64,000 bases of DNA from contig JALOAS010000001.1 of NCBI GenBank assembly GCA_023228705.1, positions 23,195 to 87,194 on the forward strand, read 5' to 3'. Positions within the stretch are counted from its first letter, which is position 1. Each line of letters starts with the position of its first letter. The DNA is from Ottowia sp. GTDB taxonomy: Bacteria; Pseudomonadota; Gammaproteobacteria; Burkholderiales; Burkholderiaceae_C. Positions 1-8,556 of this stretch are shown here, piece after piece. The notes under the pieces were generated by a model that made no database searches, was not told the DNA's origin, and was given only the letters and a program-made list of their open reading frames with translations. A program made the translations under genes and the position numbers.

Positions 1-889
1 AGATGCGCCGTCCAAACGCAACGCGGCTGTCCAGGCGCTGGCACATGAGCTCCAGCGCGCGCTCGGCAGCGCCTATGGAGCGCATGCAGTGGTGGATGCG
101 GCCGGGCCCGAGGCGACCCTGCGCAATTTCAAAACCGCGGCCCTCGCCCAGCAGCAGGTTGCCGGCGGGCACGCGCACGTCCTTGAGCTCAACTTCCATG
201 TGGCCGTGCGGCGCGTCGTCATAGCCGAAAACGGTCAGCGGCCGCACCACGGTGATGCCAGGGGCGTCCGCCGGGATGAGGATCATGGACTGCTGCGCGT
301 GGCGCGCGGCGTCCGGGTCGGTCTTGCCCATGACGATGTAGACCTTGCAGCGCGGATCGCCGGCGCCGGAAGACCACCACTTGCGGCCGTTGACGACGTA
401 CGCGTCGCCGTCGCGCCGGATGGAGCATTCGATGTTGGTCGCATCCGAGGAGGCTACCGCCGGCTCGGTCATGAGGAAGGCCGAGCGGATCTCGCCAGCA
501 AGCAGCGGCTCCAGCCACTCGTTCTTGTTGGCTTCGGAGCCGTAGCGCTCCAGCGTTTCCATGTTGCCGGTATCGGGCGCCGAGCAGTTGAACACCTCGG
601 GGGCCCAGGCAACGCGGCCCATGATCTCGCACAGCGGTGCGTATTCCAGGTTGGACAGCCCCTCCGGAGCGCGCTCGGACTGGGGCAGGAAGAGGTTCCA
701 CAGCCCCTGCGCGCGTGCCTTGGGCTTGAGCTCTTCGATGATCTTGGTCGGCACCCACGGGTCACCATTGGCGCGGTTGGCGGCGACTTCTTCGAGGTAG
801 CGTGCTTCGTTGGGACCGATATGCTCGTCCATGAAGGCCAGCAGCTTGTCTTGCAGCCGCTTGACCTTGTCGGTGTATTCAAATTCCAT
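1..889 (-). CDS. Acyl-CoA dehydrogenase, C-terminal part outside window
   Basis: FAD-dependent alpha,beta-dehydrogenation of an acyl-CoA. About 296 N-terminal residues are visible; the reading frame runs off the window at base 1. The protein begins [12 protein letters not shown] and contains the typical acyl-CoA dehydrogenase segments: a helical N-terminal domain, [12 protein letters not shown] in the FAD/substrate-binding middle region, [12 protein letters not shown], and [11 protein letters not shown] entering the C-terminal helical domain. This segment order is that of the ACAD10/ACAD11 branch. The start is supported by an AGGAG seven bases upstream of ATG. The gene lies directly downstream of an aminoglycoside-phosphotransferase-like gene, the same two modules that are fused in eukaryotic ACAD10/11, which supports a joint role. 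The exact chain-length substrate cannot be read from sequence. Confidence 0.9.
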   Translation of the reverse strand, partial: MEFEYTDKVKRLQDKLLAFMDEHIGPNEARYLEEVAANRANGDPWVPTKIIEELKPKARAQGLWNLFLPQSERAPEGLSNLEYAPLCEIMGRVAWAPEVFNCSAPDTGNMETLERYGSEANKNEWLEPLLAGEIRSAFLMTEPAVASSDATNIECSIRRDGDAYVVNGRKWWSSGAGDPRCKVYIVMGKTDPDAARHAQQSMILIPADAPGITVVRPLTVFGYDDAPHGHMEVELKDVRVPAGNLLLGEGRGFEIAQGRLGPGRIHHCMRSIGAAERALELMCQRLDSRVAFGRRI

Positions 890-927
890 GTGAGACTCCT
901 GGGTGATGGTGAGAAATCGAAGGGCCC

Positions 928-2013
928 TCAGGCGCGTTGCGCGAATTGCCAGCCCAGCTCGGCCAGCGGGCGCGCACGCGCGCCGCTGGCGCGGGCCTGC
1001 TCGCTTGCCGCGGTGCCTGCCTCGACGCGCTTGGCGATGCCCTGCAGAATGGCGGCGATGCGGAACATGTTGTAGGCCAGGTAAAAATTCCAGTGCGGCG
1101 CCAGCTCGTCGGGACTGGCAAAGCCGGTGCGCTGGCAGTAGCGCGCGATGTAGTCCGACTCGGCCGGAATGCCCAGCGCAGCCAGGTCCAGCCCGCCGAT
1201 GCCGCGAAACAGCTCGGCGCCGATGTGCCAGGACATGCAGTGGTAGCTGAAGTCGGCAAGCGGATGGCCCAGCGTGGACAGCTCCCAGTCCAGCACGGCG
1301 ATGATGCGCGGCTCACTGGGGTGGAAGATCAGGTTGTCCAGGCGGTAGTCGCCATGGACGATGCTGGTCAGCCCGCCGTGCGCGGCCTGCGGGATGTGCT
1401 CGGGCAACCAGTCCATGAGGTTGTCCATCTCGGCGATGGGCTGCGTGATGGACGCTTTGTACTGCTTGCTCCAGCGGCTGATCTGGCGCTCCAGGTACTG
1501 GCCGGGCCGGCCGTAGTCCGCAAGCCCCACCGCCCTGTAGTCGACCTTGTGCAGCGCCGCGATGACCCGGTTCATCTCGTCGTAGATGGCCGCGCGCTCG
1601 CTGCGCGTCATGCCCGGCAGCGACTGGTCCCACAGGACGCGGCCCTGGACGTATTCCATGACGTAGAACGCGCGGCCAAGGACCGATTCGTCCTCGCAGA
1701 GCGCGTGCATCCGGGCCACCGGGACGTCGGTCTGCGCCAGTGCGCGCATGACCCGGAACTCGCGCTCAATGGCGTGCGCGGACGGCAACAGCTTGGCCTT
1801 GGGGCCGGGCTTGGCGCGCAGCACGTATGTTGCCCCCGGCGTCGCCAGCTTGTACGTGGGGTTGGACTGCCCGCCCTTGAACATGGTTACCGAAACCGGA
1901 CCGGCGTAACCGGCGACGTGCCGTTCCAGCCAGCCCTGCAGGGCATCGAGGTCAAGCGCGTGGCGCTCCGGCACCGTGCGGGTTTCTGTCAAGGATGCTG
2001 TCTTGTCGTTCAT
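928..2013 (-). CDS. Phosphotransferase family protein (APH-like, ACAD10/11 partner)
   Basis: A 361-aa protein with an aminoglycoside phosphotransferase/choline kinase-like fold. Visible motifs are [10 protein letters not shown] near the N-terminus (nucleotide loop), the Brenner-type catalytic loop [12 protein letters not shown], and [13 protein letters not shown] carrying the metal-binding Asp. In eukaryotic ACAD10/11 this domain is fused to an acyl-CoA dehydrogenase and phosphorylates 4-hydroxyacyl-CoA; that is family knowledge, and assigning the same reaction here is inference from the adjacent downstream acyl-CoA dehydrogenase gene. I chose the ATG at 2013 (MNDKTASL) over an upstream in-frame ATG at 2028, because the extra five residues have no conserved character. 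Spacing to the dehydrogenase is 38 bases, so co-transcription is likely. True aminoglycoside resistance is unlikely. Confidence 0.85.
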   Translation of the reverse strand: MNDKTASLTETRTVPERHALDLDALQGWLERHVAGYAGPVSVTMFKGGQSNPTYKLATPGATYVLRAKPGPKAKLLPSAHAIEREFRVMRALAQTDVPVARMHALCEDESVLGRAFYVMEYVQGRVLWDQSLPGMTRSERAAIYDEMNRVIAALHKVDYRAVGLADYGRPGQYLERQISRWSKQYKASITQPIAEMDNLMDWLPEHIPQAAHGGLTSIVHGDYRLDNLIFHPSEPRIIAVLDWELSTLGHPLADFSYHCMSWHIGAELFRGIGGLDLAALGIPAESDYIARYCQRTGFASPDELAPHWNFYLAYNMFRIAAILQGIAKRVEAGTAASEQARASGARARPLAELGWQFAQRA

Positions 2014-2032
2014 GTGTCTGTCTGCCAATCGT

Positions 2033-2749
2033 TCAGTCGCCGCTGCCCGCCGCGCTCAGCTGCTGCGGATCGCGCACGACCAGGCCCGCAGCGTCGATGC
2101 GGATCACTCCGTCCCGCTCCAGCGCTTTGAGCTCCTGGTTGACGCGCTGGCGCGACGCACCCAGGAGCTGAGCCAGCTCTTCCTGCGCCAGCCTGAGCGT
2201 GATCAGCGTCTCGTCGCTGTGCTCGGGATGCGGGGCGCCATAGCTGCGCATGAGCTGGTGCAGCTGCTTGGCCAGACGCGCGCGCAGCGGCAGCGCGACC
2301 AGGTCCTCGACCTGGCCAAACAGCAGGCGGATGCGCCGTGCCTGCAGCTGCAGCAGCGCTTCGTACAATTCCACGTGCTGCTTGAGCAGCCGCTCCAGGT
2401 TGCTGCGCGTGACGGACAGGACGGTGGTGGGGCCATGTGCGTAGGCGTCGTGCGTGCGCTGGTCGCCATCGAACATGGCGATGTCGCCAAACCAGATGCC
2501 CGGCTCGATGTACGTCAGCGTGATCTGCTTGCCGGCCAGCGAGGTCGAGCATACGCGCACGGCACCGCCGGCGCAGCCCAGCCACAGGCGGGCCGGATCG
2601 CCGCGAGCGGCGATCAGGTCGCCGTCGTCGAAGCGTTTGACCGAAGCGCATCTGAGAATATCATGCCGCAGGACGGGGGACAACGAACAAAACCAGCGAC
2701 CCTGATTGATCGCATCGCGTTCTTCCATGGTAAGAACAAAACCATTCAT
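2033..2749 (-). CDS. Crp/Fnr family transcriptional regulator
   Basis: A 238-aa DNA-binding regulator. The N-terminal half is a cyclic-nucleotide-binding beta-roll (roughly residues 20-135, with GDLIAARGDPARLWLGCAGG and IEPGIWFGDIAMFDG). A long dimerisation helix follows, and then a winged helix-turn-helix near residues 180-230 (RLAQEELAQLLGASRQRVNQEL). No Fnr-type N-terminal cysteine cluster is present, so iron-sulfur oxygen sensing is unlikely. The ligand is unknown. The gene lies between the crotonase pair and the phosphotransferase/acyl-CoA dehydrogenase pair on the same strand with short gaps, which suggests that it controls this acyl-CoA catabolic cluster. An AAGGGA precedes the chosen ATG. 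I see no obvious Crp-type palindrome in the short flanking gaps. Confidence 0.88.
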   Translation of the reverse strand: MNGFVLTMEERDAINQGRWFCSLSPVLRHDILRCASVKRFDDGDLIAARGDPARLWLGCAGGAVRVCSTSLAGKQITLTYIEPGIWFGDIAMFDGDQRTHDAYAHGPTTVLSVTRSNLERLLKQHVELYEALLQLQARRIRLLFGQVEDLVALPLRARLAKQLHQLMRSYGAPHPEHSDETLITLRLAQEELAQLLGASRQRVNQELKALERDGVIRIDAAGLVVRDPQQLSAAGSGD

Positions 2750-2868
2750 CTACTGTCCCTTGGGTGACTGCAACAGGGCTTATTGTCGCCTGCAGGGTGC
2801 CCCGCATTCCGCAGGCGCAGGCACGTTGCGTGGCCCCGCGCGATCCACGCCGCAGCCCGGATGCCGGC

Positions 2869-3648
2869 TCAGCGCTGGAAGTGCGGTTGCTGGCGCTGCA
2901 GGAACGCGGCGATGCCGATGCCGGCGTTGGGGTGGTGCAGGTTGCGGACAAAGTGGTCCCGCTCCAGGTCCAGTTGCTCATGCAGGCTGTTCGATGCGGC
3001 GTCCGACAGCAGCTCCTTGATGCTGGCCAGGGCGTTGGGTGCACGCTGGCCCAGTTGCCGGCCCCAGTCCAGCGCCGTTGGCAATGCCGTCCCCGGTTCG
3101 GTCACACGGTTGACCAAGCCCAGCTCGTGCAGGCGCTGCGCACTGACGCGCGGCACGGCCATCATCAGCTCGCAGGCGAGCTGGCGCGGCAGGGCCCGCG
3201 CCAGGTGCCAGCTTGCACCACCATCCGGTGACAGCGCAACCGTGCTGTACGCCATGACGAAGAGCGCGTCCTGGGCCGCCACGATGAGATCGCAGGCCAG
3301 CGCCAGCGAAAACCCGGCGCCTGCGGCCGCGCCCTCCACGGCCGCGATCACCGGCTTGGGGCAGGTGGCGATGGCCTCGATCCAGTTGTGCAGCCCGGTG
3401 ATCGATGCGGCCTGCACGGCATCGGGCTGCTGGCGGTTTTCCTGGAGCCGCTGCAGGTTGCCGCCAGCGCAGAAGTTGTCGCCCGCGCCGGTCAGCACGA
3501 TGCAGCGCACGTCGGCGCTGGAGCCGGCGCTGGCCAGCGCTTCGACGCCGGCCGCGTACATCACCGGGTTCAGCGCGTTGCGCTGGCCCGGGTTGCTGAT
3601 GGTCAGCGTCAGGATGCCTTCCTCGTGATCGGTGCGCAGCTCGGCCAT
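2869..3648 (-). CDS. Enoyl-CoA hydratase/isomerase family protein (PaaG-like)
   Basis: A 259-aa crotonase-superfamily protein. The two oxyanion-hole segments are visible: NPGQRNALNP followed by NFCAGGNLQRL near residue 65, and EGAAAGAGFSLALACDL near residue 105. The segment FVMAYSTVALSPDGGASW follows, where Asp replaces one of the two catalytic glutamates of true hydratases. This pattern resembles PaaG-like isomerases and proteins annotated as oxepin-CoA hydrolase, alternative type; I name the family only. I chose the ATG at 3648 (MAELRTDHEEG), ten codons inside the longest frame, because homologues start close to this motif. The gene is 41 bases downstream of a second crotonase, so the two probably share a transcript and act on successive acyl-CoA intermediates. 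Confidence 0.85.
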   Translation of the reverse strand: MAELRTDHEEGILTLTISNPGQRNALNPVMYAAGVEALASAGSSADVRCIVLTGAGDNFCAGGNLQRLQENRQQPDAVQAASITGLHNWIEAIATCPKPVIAAVEGAAAGAGFSLALACDLIVAAQDALFVMAYSTVALSPDGGASWHLARALPRQLACELMMAVPRVSAQRLHELGLVNRVTEPGTALPTALDWGRQLGQRAPNALASIKELLSDAASNSLHEQLDLERDHFVRNLHHPNAGIGIAAFLQRQQPHFQR

Positions 3649-3689
3649 GCGTTTCCTTCTGTTGACTGGCGGATGCAAATGCCCGCACT

Positions 3690-4457
3690 TTACTCAAAAG
3701 CACCGTGCCGGCCCGCACCGCCGGCAAAACGCCGGGCACCGTCGTGGCCATCGGCCTCGAGCGCGGACAGGCCGATGGCAAACTCGCGTGCCATGGCTGC
3801 CGCCTCCGGCAGGTCCCATTGCGCCAGCAGCGACGCACGATCGCTGCGCAGGCAGGTTTGCGGAAAGCCGGCCAGTTGCGTGGCCAGCTCCTGCGCCGCA
3901 GGCAGCGCCTGTCCGTCGGGCACGAGGCGGTTTGCCAGCCTGAACCGCTCGGCTTCATCAGCCGGCACGGGGCGGCCGGTCAGGATCATGTCCATGGCGC
4001 GCGACTGGCCGATGAGGCGCGGCAGCCGCACGCTGCCGCCATCGATCAGCGGCACGCCCCAGCGCCGACAGAAAACGCCAAAGACGGCGCTGTGCTCGGC
4101 CACCCGCAGATCGCACCACAGTGCCAGCTCCAGCCCGCCGGCCACCGCGTGGCCGCTGACGGCGGCAATGATGGGCTTGCTCAACTGCAGGCGCGAGATG
4201 CCCATGGGACCGTCTCCGTGCGGCGTGGTGCGGTTGCCGCGTGCGCTGCCAATGGCCTTGAGGTCCGCGCCGGCGCAAAAATGGCCGCCTTCACCCCAGA
4301 GCACGGCCACCCTGGCGTCGGACGCCTCGAAGTTGCGGAAGGCGTCGGCCAGCTCGGCGGCCATGCGGCCGTCGACCGCGTTGCGGCGGTCCGGGCGGGC
4401 CATGACGACCGTGGTGACAACGCCGTCGGTTTCAACCCGGATGTCCTCATAAGTCAT
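3690..4457 (-). CDS. Crotonase/enoyl-CoA hydratase family protein
   Basis: A 255-aa crotonase. It shows ARPDRRNAVDGR, the oxyanion-hole segment HFCAGADLKAIG near residue 65, and SGHAVAGGLELALWCDLRVA near residue 110, then FCRRWGVPLIDGGSVRLPRLIG. The last segment is typical of a proteobacterial enoyl-CoA hydratase subgroup in which the second catalytic Glu position is altered. The start (MTYEDIRVETDG) is the ATG at 4457; the upstream acyl-CoA ligase stops at 4459, so the two genes are separated by a single base and are almost certainly translationally coupled. The likely role is hydration of the enoyl-CoA product in the same pathway as the ligase; the substrate is unknown. Confidence 0.87.
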   Translation of the reverse strand: MTYEDIRVETDGVVTTVVMARPDRRNAVDGRMAAELADAFRNFEASDARVAVLWGEGGHFCAGADLKAIGSARGNRTTPHGDGPMGISRLQLSKPIIAAVSGHAVAGGLELALWCDLRVAEHSAVFGVFCRRWGVPLIDGGSVRLPRLIGQSRAMDMILTGRPVPADEAERFRLANRLVPDGQALPAAQELATQLAGFPQTCLRSDRASLLAQWDLPEAAAMAREFAIGLSALEADGHDGARRFAGGAGRHGAFE

Positions 4458-4458
4458 G

Positions 4459-6012
4459 TCAATCGGCTTTCTCTGGTTTTGCCTCCGCTTCCTTGCGCAG
4501 CTGCTCGCGCACTGCGCGGCGCAAGACCTTGCCGACCGATGTTTTGGGGATGCTGTCGACAAAGCGTACCGTCTTGGGCACCTTGTAGCCGGCCAGATGG
4601 CTGCGTGTGAGTTCACGCAATTCGTCTCCGCTGACCGCCTGCCCGGCGCGTAAGACGACAAAGGCTGTGACGGCCTCCACCCATTTGGGGTCAGGTGCAC
4701 CCACAACGGCGCATTCGGCTACGGCTGGGTGTCCGAGCAGCACATCTTCGACTTCGCGCGGGTAGACGTTATAGCCGCCGGTGATGATCATGTCGCTGCT
4801 TCTGTCCATCAGGTAGATGTAGCCGTTGTCGTCGGCGCGCGCCATGTCGCGCGTGCGCAACCAGCGGCCGTGCATCCACATTTCAGCGTTGAGCTCGTCG
4901 GCTTTGTAGTAGCCCTGCATGGTAAAGGGCGCACGCAGCTGTATTTCGCCGATTTCGCCGGTGGTCACCGGTTTGCCGTGCTTGTCGGTGATGCGCAGTT
5001 CAACGTCTGATGAGGGCCGGCCGCAGGACTCCCACAGTTCGGGGTTGCGGTGGTCCTCCTCGGTCAATACGGTAATGGCCAGCGGCGCCTCTGTCTGGCC
5101 ATAATACTGCTTGAAAATATTGCCAAAATGCGCGATGCCCCGCTCCAAAATGGGCCGTGGCATGGGGCTGGCGCCATAAATGATGGTGCGCAGCGACGAG
5201 ACGTCGGCATCGTCCAGGGCGCCCGTGGAAAACAGCATGCCGAGCATGGTGGGCACCACGTTGGTTTCGGTCACCCGGTAGCGGGCGATGGCCTGGGCAA
5301 AGTCATGGGGCACAAAGCTGGACAGCACCGCTGACGCGCCGCCGCGGCTCCAGTACGGCAACACGAAGGTGCCGCTGGCGTGTATGAGCGATGCAGCATG
5401 CAGCATGACCGAATCCGGCCCCGGGCTCATCAGGTTGGCCAGTATGTTGTCGCCGATCGCGCCAAAGCTGCCGTGCGTATGGATCACGGCCTTGAGCCTG
5501 CCGGTGGTACCCGAGGTGTAGATGAGCAGGAGCGGATCGCCGGCGTGGATGGCCACGTCAGGCTCCCCGGCGCCTGCAAACTTCTCGTCCAGCAGATTGG
5601 GCCCGTGCCCGTCGGCAGCCGCACAGCCAAGGCCAAGTGCATTGCCGTCGGGCATGCGTTGCAGCAATTCAGTCGCTCGCTCTCGGGTGTCGGCATCGTG
5701 CACGAGGATGTTGACGTCGGCCTCGGCCAGCATGCGGGCGTGCTCTTCGACTGATAGCCGTGGGTTCAGCGGCACGCGCACCAGGCCGCTTTTCATGGTT
5801 GCAAAATCGACCGAAATGGTCCATAGACCGTTGCCATACACCAAGCCGACGTGGTCGCCTTTTTTCAGCCCCGCTTCGGCGAACCCGGCAGCGATGCGGT
5901 TGGAGGCGTCGTTGGCTTCGGAAAACGTCAGCGTGTGGTTGCCAAAATAAACGGCCGTGCGATCGGCGAATTGCTCGACCCCTTGGCGCACGAATTCAAG
6001 TGGCATGGTCAT
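4459..6012 (-). CDS. AMP-dependent acyl-CoA synthetase (acyl-CoA ligase)
   Basis: A 517-aa ANL-superfamily enzyme that activates a carboxylic acid to its acyl-CoA through an acyl-AMP. Motifs in order are the P-loop LIYTSGTTGRLKAV near residue 170, YYGQTEAPLAI near 300, the hinge WLRTRDMARADDNGYIYLMD near 395, TGGYNVYPREVEDVL, and the C-terminal catalytic lysine in PKTSVGKVLRR near 500. Length is normal for the family. AGGAG lies seven bases before the ATG at 6012. It starts a run of minus-strand genes (ligase, two crotonases, Crp regulator, phosphotransferase, acyl-CoA dehydrogenase) that together could convert an acid to acyl-CoA and carry it through beta-oxidation. The substrate could be a fatty, aromatic or branched acid and is not decided by sequence. 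Confidence 0.92.
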   Translation of the reverse strand: MTMPLEFVRQGVEQFADRTAVYFGNHTLTFSEANDASNRIAAGFAEAGLKKGDHVGLVYGNGLWTISVDFATMKSGLVRVPLNPRLSVEEHARMLAEADVNILVHDADTRERATELLQRMPDGNALGLGCAAADGHGPNLLDEKFAGAGEPDVAIHAGDPLLLIYTSGTTGRLKAVIHTHGSFGAIGDNILANLMSPGPDSVMLHAASLIHASGTFVLPYWSRGGASAVLSSFVPHDFAQAIARYRVTETNVVPTMLGMLFSTGALDDADVSSLRTIIYGASPMPRPILERGIAHFGNIFKQYYGQTEAPLAITVLTEEDHRNPELWESCGRPSSDVELRITDKHGKPVTTGEIGEIQLRAPFTMQGYYKADELNAEMWMHGRWLRTRDMARADDNGYIYLMDRSSDMIITGGYNVYPREVEDVLLGHPAVAECAVVGAPDPKWVEAVTAFVVLRAGQAVSGDELRELTRSHLAGYKVPKTVRFVDSIPKTSVGKVLRRAVREQLRKEAEAKPEKAD

Positions 6013-6078
6013 GTGAGGCTCCTTTGTTTAATTGGCACACATTGCCCGAGCGCGGGCGCTCGATGCGCTCTGACCGGC

Positions 6079-6765
6079 TCAGGACAAGGCCTGAATCAAG
6101 GCGTCGAACCCGTCTGCTGTCAGGTCCGGTGCCGGGAACGGGCCAAAGATCTCGGCGGGCAGGTCCTTGCGATTCATCCAGACGCCCTGCATGCCCGCGT
6201 GCATGGCGCCAGCCACGTCAAACCAGCCGGCGCTGACGTGCGCGATGGCCCAGGTGGGCTGATCCATGCGTCTGGCCGCGTGCTGGTAGATCTCAACCGC
6301 CGGCTTGTAGCGGCGGATCTCATGGACGCTGACCACGCCGCTGACCACGTCTTCTATGTGCGCGTCGCGCAGCAGGGAGCGGAGCATGTCGGGATCGCCG
6401 TTGGAGACGACGTACACGGGGAACCCCAGCTCGCGCAGGCGGGCAATGCCGCTGCGCACATCCGGGAACGGCTGCAAATCATGATAGATCGCAAGCGCCT
6501 CCCGGATTTTTTCAGCGCCGGGCCGCACGCCCTCACGGGCCAGTGCGTAAGTCAGCGCCGCGTGGTTGAGTTCATAGAAGGTCTGGTAGTGGCCGATGAA
6601 ATTGCAGGTGGTGGCGTACGCCAGCGACTGCTGGCGCCAGACGGCAGCGACGCGCTCGGCATCGGCAACCCAGCCCGCAAGTGCGGCGGCCGCACTGTCC
6701 ACGTCCAGCAGCGTGCTGTATGAGTCCACGGTAAACGCAGCGATTCTCTCTGTTTGAAGCGACAT
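6079..6765 (-). CDS. Haloacid dehalogenase type II / HAD family hydrolase
   Basis: A 228-aa HAD-superfamily protein with the layout of L-2-haloacid dehalogenases. Motif I is FTVDSYSTLLDVD near residue 10, with the nucleophilic Asp. Motif II is PVYVVSNGDPDMLRSLL near residue 110, the lysine motif is IRRYKPAVEIYQ near 150, and motif IV is HVSAGWFDVAGAMHAGM near 180. Serine replaces the usual glycine of motif I (DxYGT in most members). I chose the ATG at 6765; a longer frame exists upstream but has no family similarity. It may hydrolyse 2-haloacids or act as a phosphatase. It is 66 bases upstream of the acyl-CoA ligase on the same strand and may be in the same transcript. Confidence 0.86.
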   Translation of the reverse strand: MSLQTERIAAFTVDSYSTLLDVDSAAAALAGWVADAERVAAVWRQQSLAYATTCNFIGHYQTFYELNHAALTYALAREGVRPGAEKIREALAIYHDLQPFPDVRSGIARLRELGFPVYVVSNGDPDMLRSLLRDAHIEDVVSGVVSVHEIRRYKPAVEIYQHAARRMDQPTWAIAHVSAGWFDVAGAMHAGMQGVWMNRKDLPAEIFGPFPAPDLTADGFDALIQALS

Positions 6766-7080
6766 GGGGCAAGACAAGTCAAAAAAGGCACAACAGCCGC
6801 AGCATAACGCGTCCGGCCCGGGCCGGTGTCCTGCCGCGGCAGGTCTCGCGTGTTTTCGTCTTCGGCACGGCGTCATCATGGTGGGGAAAAATCCGGCATG
6901 GACCCGGCAGTGCGTGTCGTGCGTCGCCGTCGGCTCTGGCCGCAGCACGAGTTTCATTTCCGGCCTGCCGTGCGCAGACGCAGCCAGTGCCGGGGACCCG
7001 CGCATGCGTTTGCTGATTCCGAGTCGTGGCGCAACCCGTCCTTAGAATGGCCGTGTTGCCAGCATGAAAGGAGACGCGCA
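6766..7080. other. Divergent intergenic region between HAD gene and gamma carbonic anhydrase
   Basis: 315 bases between two divergently transcribed genes, so promoters for both directions are expected. I see a TAGAAT hexamer at 7043-7048 and a good ribosome-binding site (AAAGGAG, 7067-7073) for the carbonic anhydrase. I see no convincing -35 at correct spacing, no RNA gene and no supported small ORF. Confidence 0.4.
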
Positions 7081-7617
7081 GTGGCGGTATATCAACTTGA
7101 CGACAAGATTCCACAGGTGCACGAGACGGCGTGGATCGCCGACTCGGCGGACGTCATGGGCGAGGTTCGCCTGGACCGCGACGCCAGCGTCTGGTTTGGC
7201 GCCGTGCTGCGCGGCGATACCGAGCTGCTGCACCTGGGCGCGGGCAGCAACATCCAGGACGCCAGCGTGGTGCACGCCGACGCCGGCTTCCCGGTCCGGA
7301 TCGGCGAGCGCGTCACGGTGGGCCACAAGGTGATGCTGCACGGCTGCACCATAGGCGATGAATCGCTGATCGGCATCGGTGCCATCATCCTCAACGGGGC
7401 ACGCATCGGCAGGCAGTGCCTGGTTGGCGCCGGCGCGCTGGTGACCGAAGGCAAGGAATTCCCCGACGGCAGCATGATCCTGGGCGCACCGGCGCGCGTG
7501 GTGCGCCAGCTCAGCGCCGAGCAGGCGGCCATGCTGCGGCAGGGCGCCGACCACTACGTGGAGAACGCGCGCCGCTTTCGTGCCGGCTTGAAAAGGCTGG
7601 ATGCGGGCGCCACCTGA
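7081..7617 (+). CDS. Gamma carbonic anhydrase family protein
   Basis: A 178-aa left-handed beta-helix protein of the gamma-class carbonic anhydrase/YrdA group. Hexapeptide repeats run from about residue 20 to 140. The three candidate metal-binding histidines are at His65 (VVHADAG), His82 and His87 (VGHKVMLHG). I chose the GTG at 7081 because AAAGGAG lies eight bases upstream and homologues start with a similar MAVYQL segment; a nearby ATG at 7064 is out of frame. Family members may hydrate CO2, but YrdA-type proteins often lack measurable activity. It is followed six bases later by hslO and probably heads a gammaCA-hslO-trmD-rplS transcript. Confidence 0.92.
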   Translation: MAVYQLDDKIPQVHETAWIADSADVMGEVRLDRDASVWFGAVLRGDTELLHLGAGSNIQDASVVHADAGFPVRIGERVTVGHKVMLHGCTIGDESLIGIGAIILNGARIGRQCLVGAGALVTEGKEFPDGSMILGAPARVVRQLSAEQAAMLRQGADHYVENARRFRAGLKRLDAGAT

Positions 7618-7623
7618 AGGTGT

Positions 7624-8553
7624 ATGTCCGAGCTGCACAAGTTCATCTTCGACGGCCTGCCGGTGCGCGGTGCGCTGGTGCGCCTCACCGACACCTGGCA
7701 GGAGCTGCTGCAGCGCCGCAGTGCCAGCGGGCAGGGCAGCGGATACCCGCAGCCGGTGGTGCACATGCTTGGGCAAATGACCGCTGCGGCCACGCTGCTG
7801 CGCAGCAGCATCAAGTTTGACGGATCGCTGATCCTGCAGGTGGCAGGCGACGGCCCGGTCCCCGTTGCCGTTGCCGAGGTCGATGCGCAGCTTCGCCTGC
7901 GCGCGATGGCCACGCTGTCGGCTCCCATAGAAGAAGATACAACGCTGGTGCAGCTGGTCAACGCCGCAGGCCGGGGCCGCTGCGCCATCACGCTGGACCC
8001 GCGCGGGCTGGGGCCGGGCCGGAAGGCCTGGCAGGGCGTGGTCCCGCTGGCTGACGCGTCCGGGCAGCCGCTGACGAGCGTCGCGCAGATGATCACCGGC
8101 TACATGCGCCAGTCCGAGCAGCTGGAGACCGCACTGGTCCTGGCCGCGGACACCCGCGCTGCGTGCGGGCTCATGGTCCAGCGCATGCCGGGGCAGCAGG
8201 GCAGCGACGCGGACGCACATACCCGCCTGGGCACGCTGGCGCAGAGCCTGGGCGCACAGGAGCTGCTGGAGCTGGACGCCGCAACCATCCTGCGCCGGCT
8301 GTTCTGGGACGAGCCCCTGCAGCTGCTGGACATTGCGCGACCGGCGTTTCACTGCACCTGTGACCGCCAGCGCGTTGCTGCCATGCTGCAGGGCCTGGGG
8401 GAGGCCGAGGTCATGGCGATCCTGCGCGAACAGGAACGTGTCGAGGTCAACTGCGAATTCTGCGGCGCGCAGCAGCGCTTTGACGCGGTGGACGTGGCCG
8501 CGCTCTTCAGCGCCGGTCAGCCGCAGGTGGCCAGCCCGGCAGCGATCCAGTGA
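7624..8553 (+). CDS. hslO: Hsp33 redox-regulated chaperone
   Basis: A 309-aa cytosolic holdase chaperone activated by oxidation. The C-terminal zinc centre is intact: a CxC pair in FHCTCDRQRV and a CxxC pair in NCEFCGAQQ about 30 residues later, the cysteines that bind zinc when reduced and form disulfides on oxidative stress. The N-terminal domain starts MSELHKFIFDGLPVRGALVRL, which is typical. The gene is packed between the gamma carbonic anhydrase (six-base gap) and trmD (three-base gap), so co-transcription is expected. Hsp33 is not usually linked to trmD; see findings. Confidence 0.96.
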   Translation: MSELHKFIFDGLPVRGALVRLTDTWQELLQRRSASGQGSGYPQPVVHMLGQMTAAATLLRSSIKFDGSLILQVAGDGPVPVAVAEVDAQLRLRAMATLSAPIEEDTTLVQLVNAAGRGRCAITLDPRGLGPGRKAWQGVVPLADASGQPLTSVAQMITGYMRQSEQLETALVLAADTRAACGLMVQRMPGQQGSDADAHTRLGTLAQSLGAQELLELDAATILRRLFWDEPLQLLDIARPAFHCTCDRQRVAAMLQGLGEAEVMAILREQERVEVNCEFCGAQQRFDAVDVAALFSAGQPQVASPAAIQ

Positions 8554-8556
8554 ACC

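Noticed and set aside
928..2013. Aminoglycoside resistance gene
   Set aside because: The APH-like fold is of the ACAD10/11 partner type and the gene sits beside an acyl-CoA dehydrogenase.
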